Below are positions 61,737-64,000 of a stretch of 64,000 bases of DNA, piece by piece. The stretch is from Oceanobacillus sp. HTM 045 (GTDB lineage Bacteria > Pseudomonadota > Alphaproteobacteria > Rhodobacterales > Rhodobacteraceae), in NCBI GenBank assembly GCA_009733745.1, contig WNWL01000002.1, forward strand, positions 434,001-498,000, written 5' to 3'. The position numbers were made by a program, and so were the translations under genes. Numbering within the stretch: the stretch's first letter is position 1; each line of letters opens with the position of its first letter. The notes beneath the pieces are model-generated. The model did no database searches, was not told the origin of the DNA, and worked only from the letters and a program-made list of their open reading frames with translations.

Positions 61737-63086
61737 ATGAGCTTCTTCAACCTCAGCCGCCGTGGATTGCTCAAGGGCAGCGCCGCACTCGGCGCGGGCC
61801 TGGCCACGCCGACGATCTTCACGTCGAGCGCGTGGGCGCAGGGCTATCTGAACGAGCCGACCGGCGACACCGTCACCTTCGGCTTCAACGTTCCCCAGAC
61901 CGGCGCCTACGCGGACGAGGGCGCGGACGAGCTCCGGGCCTACGAGCTCGCGGTCGAGCACCTCAACGGCGGCGGCGACGGCGGCCTGCTGCAGACCTTC
62001 TCCTCCAAGGCGCTGACCGGCGCCGGCGTCAACGGCAAGAAGGTCGCCTACGTCACCGGCGACACCCAGACCAAGTCGGACGCGGCCCGCGCGTCGGCGA
62101 AGCGCATGATCGAGTCCGACGGCGCGCTGATGATCACCGGCGGCTCCTCCTCGGGCGTGGCGATCGCGGTGCAGGGCCTCTGTCAGGAGGCGGGCGTGAT
62201 CTTCATGGCCGGCCTGACCCACTCGAACGACACCACCGGCAAGGACAAGCGCCGCAACGGCTTCCGCCACTTCTTCAACACGGAGATGTCAGGCGCGGCG
62301 CTCGGCCCGATCCTCGAGGCCAACTACGGCACCGACCGCAAGGCCTACCACCTCACCGCCGACTACACCTGGGGCTGGTCCCAGGAGGGCTCGATGAAGA
62401 CCTACACCGAGGCAATCGGCTGGGAGACCGTCGCCGCGGTCCGCACGCCGCTCGGCGCGGGCGACTTCTCGCAGTACCTCACCCCGGTGCTGAACTCGGG
62501 CGCGGACACGCTGATCCTGAACCACTACGGCCGCGACATGGTCAACTCGCTGACCCAGGCGGTGCAGTTCGGCATGCGCGACAAGGTCGTGAACGGCAAG
62601 GACTTCGTGATCGTGGTGCCGCTCTACTCGCGCCTGATGGCGCAGGGCGCCGGCGAGGCGGTGAAGGGCATCTTCGGCTCGACCAACTGGCACTGGTCGC
62701 TGCAGGACGCGGGCTCGCAGGCCTTCGTCAAGTCGTTCGGCCAGAAGTACGGCTTCCCGCCGTCGCAGGCCGCGCACACCTGCTACGTGCAGGCGATGCT
62801 CTACGCCGACGCGGCGCAGCGGGCGGGCACCTTCCACCCCTGCGCGATCGTCGAGGCGCTGGAGGGCTACGAGTTCGACGGCATGGGCAACGGCCCGACC
62901 CTCTACCGCGCCGAGGATCACCAGTGCTTCAAACCGGTGCTCGTGGTGAAGGGTAACGAGAACCCGACCTCGCAGTACGACCTCCTCGAAGTCGTCGACG
63001 TGACGCCGACCGAGAAGGTCATGTACCCGGTCGACCACCCGGACTTCCAGGGCGGCGACCTCGGCACCTGCAACGCGGGCATCTGA
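61737..63086 (+). CDS. ABC transporter substrate-binding protein, branched-chain amino acid/urea type
   Basis: The 449-residue protein starts at ATG 61737 with GGAGG eight bases upstream. A Tat-type signal (SRRGLLKGSAALGAGLA) precedes a Peripla_BP_6 domain (FNVPQTGAYADEGADELRAYE cited in part, GGSSSGVAIAVQGL). It would bind its ligand in the periplasm. The family covers branched-chain amino acids, urea, amides and other small polar molecules. The adjacent ScfR regulator points to a short-chain acid or a substrate degraded to short-chain acyl-CoA. Confidence 0.88.
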   Translation: MSFFNLSRRGLLKGSAALGAGLATPTIFTSSAWAQGYLNEPTGDTVTFGFNVPQTGAYADEGADELRAYELAVEHLNGGGDGGLLQTFSSKALTGAGVNGKKVAYVTGDTQTKSDAARASAKRMIESDGALMITGGSSSGVAIAVQGLCQEAGVIFMAGLTHSNDTTGKDKRRNGFRHFFNTEMSGAALGPILEANYGTDRKAYHLTADYTWGWSQEGSMKTYTEAIGWETVAAVRTPLGAGDFSQYLTPVLNSGADTLILNHYGRDMVNSLTQAVQFGMRDKVVNGKDFVIVVPLYSRLMAQGAGEAVKGIFGSTNWHWSLQDAGSQAFVKSFGQKYGFPPSQAAHTCYVQAMLYADAAQRAGTFHPCAIVEALEGYEFDGMGNGPTLYRAEDHQCFKPVLVVKGNENPTSQYDLLEVVDVTPTEKVMYPVDHPDFQGGDLGTCNAGI

Positions 63087-63108
63087 GCCCTCTCACCGGT
63101 TGTCGAAA

Positions 63109-63149
63109 TGCCGGCCGCCCCCGCCCTACCGGGCGCCGGGCGGCCGGCA
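63109..63149 (+). terminator. Hairpin between substrate-binding and permease genes
   Basis: Perfect 12 bp arms TGCCGGCCGCCC / GGGCGGCCGGCA with a 17-base loop and no T-run. Such hairpins usually protect the upstream message or attenuate reading into the permease, giving more binding protein than permease. Confidence 0.6.
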
Positions 63150-63166
63150 CCTCGCGGAGACACGAC

Positions 63167-64000
63167 ATGGACCAGATCCTTCTTCAGATCCTGAACGGGC
63201 TCGACAAGGGCAGCGCCTACGCGCTCATCGCCCTCGGGCTCACCCTCATCTTCGGCACGCTCGGTGTCGTGAACTTCGCACATGGCGCGCTCTTCATGCT
63301 GGGCGCGTTCTGCACCGTCTCGCTGAACAAGCTGCTCACGATGGAGCAGGTCGTCCTCGACGAGACCCGGATGACCGCCTGGGGCACGCCGATGGAGATC
63401 CGCACGCCCTTTGTCGAGGCGTGGTTCGGCGAATTCGGCACGACGCTGGTGGAATACGCGGTGCCGCTGTCGATCCTGGTGGCGATCCCGGTGATGCTGC
63501 TGGTGGGCGTCACCATGGAGCGCGGCCTGATCAAGCATTTCTACAAGCGCCCCCATGCCGAGCAGATCCTGGTGACCTTCGGCCTCGCCATCGTGCTGCA
63601 GGAAATCATCAAGGCCTGGTTCGGCGCCAACCCGATCCCGCAGTCCGAGCCGGACGCGCTGGGCGGGATGCTCGACTTCGGCGCCGCGATCGGCATGACC
63701 GAGGGCACCATCACCTACCCCGCCTGGCGGCTGGTCTACTTCCTCTTCGCCGGCGTGGTAATCACGGGCGTATTCTGCTTCCTGCAGTTCACCACCTTCG
63801 GGATGGTGGTGCGCGCCGGCATGGCCGACCGCGAGACGGTGGGCCTGCTGGGCATCAACATCGACAAGCGGTTCACCTTCATGTTCGGCCTCGCGGCGGT
63901 GGTCGCGGGCCTTGCAGGGGTGATGTACACGCCGATCCTCAGCCCCGACTACCATCTCGGGATGGACTTCCTCGTCCTCAGCTTCGTCGTCGTCGTGGTC
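63167..64000 (+). CDS. ABC transporter permease, LivH type, 3' end outside window
   Basis: Starts at ATG 63167 (MDQILLQILNGLDKGSAYAL) and is open to the window end (278 residues seen). Typical phrases are ALIALGLTLIFGTLGVVNFAHG, cited in part (FGTLGVVNFAHGA), and the EAA-like GMVVRAGMADRETVGLLGIN. An insertion of about 40 residues after the second helix (QVVLDETRMTAWGTPMEIRT) is longer than in LivH of E. coli. It forms the transmembrane channel for the binding protein encoded upstream. Confidence 0.9.
   Translation, partial: MDQILLQILNGLDKGSAYALIALGLTLIFGTLGVVNFAHGALFMLGAFCTVSLNKLLTMEQVVLDETRMTAWGTPMEIRTPFVEAWFGEFGTTLVEYAVPLSILVAIPVMLLVGVTMERGLIKHFYKRPHAEQILVTFGLAIVLQEIIKAWFGANPIPQSEPDALGGMLDFGAAIGMTEGTITYPAWRLVYFLFAGVVITGVFCFLQFTTFGMVVRAGMADRETVGLLGINIDKRFTFMFGLAAVVAGLAGVMYTPILSPDYHLGMDFLVLSFVVVVV

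Overview
The window is 64 kb of a very GC-rich genome (about 70%) whose gene content points to an alphaproteobacterium of the Rhodobacterales (roseobacter/Rhodobacter relatives). The main pointers are a PccR/ScfR-type short-chain acyl-CoA regulator beside propionyl-CoA carboxylase, a VPLPA-CTERM surface protein, the rplY-pth-ychF order, a siroheme synthase with a degenerate second half, and a form II CoxS-CoxL-CoxM set. I read about 60 protein-coding genes, one tRNA (Asn) and no rRNA, insertion sequence, prophage or CRISPR. Coordinates are exact where a start or stop codon decides them. Family names come from recognising motifs by eye, not from searches.

Layout: 0-5 kb holds the end of an MFS transporter, a homocysteine S-methyltransferase-like gene, a YcgN/threonine-aldolase pair, a sortable surface protein and tRNA-Asn. 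5-11 kb holds an IclR regulator and a LuxO-like phosphorelay (kinase-like protein, receiver+HPt, sigma-54 activator). 11-28 kb is the metabolic core: prpE, maeB, a methyltransferase, scpA, pccA, pccB and pccR. These take propionate to propionyl-CoA, methylmalonyl-CoA and succinyl-CoA, then malate to pyruvate. The methylmalonyl-CoA epimerase is not in the window. A low-GC two-gene cassette sits exactly on the pccA stop codon. 28-35 kb holds an overlapping operon (choline-sulfatase, two GSTs, a threonine-dehydratase-like enzyme, a small protein), a RadC-like protein without its metal ligands, and a DoxX/MarR pair. 35-41 kb is coxG and coxSLM. 41-49 kb holds a membrane protein, siroheme synthase, a GntR regulator and pyruvate carboxylase. 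49-56 kb holds two paralogous secreted proteins and lutA-lhgO-lutB-lutC. 56-60 kb holds a small acidic peptide with a cysteine-cluster protein, then rplY, pth and ychF. 60-64 kb holds a second ScfR regulator divergent from an ABC transporter that runs off the end.

Three non-coding repeat families stand out. (1) Eight copies of a roughly 170 bp intergenic element lie in gene ends, mostly between convergent genes, and two clusters have a regular unit of about 250 bp. (2) Four copies of a roughly 55 bp element combine a short dyad with changing but self-complementary arms and a GTTAAC box at constant distance. (3) Arrays of 12 bp tandem units lie just behind or at the ends of genes. The best candidates for something undescribed are families 1 and 2, the small peptide plus cysteine-cluster pair at 56.1-57.1 kb, the kinase-like protein with a degraded ATP site, and the low-GC cassette coupled to pccA.
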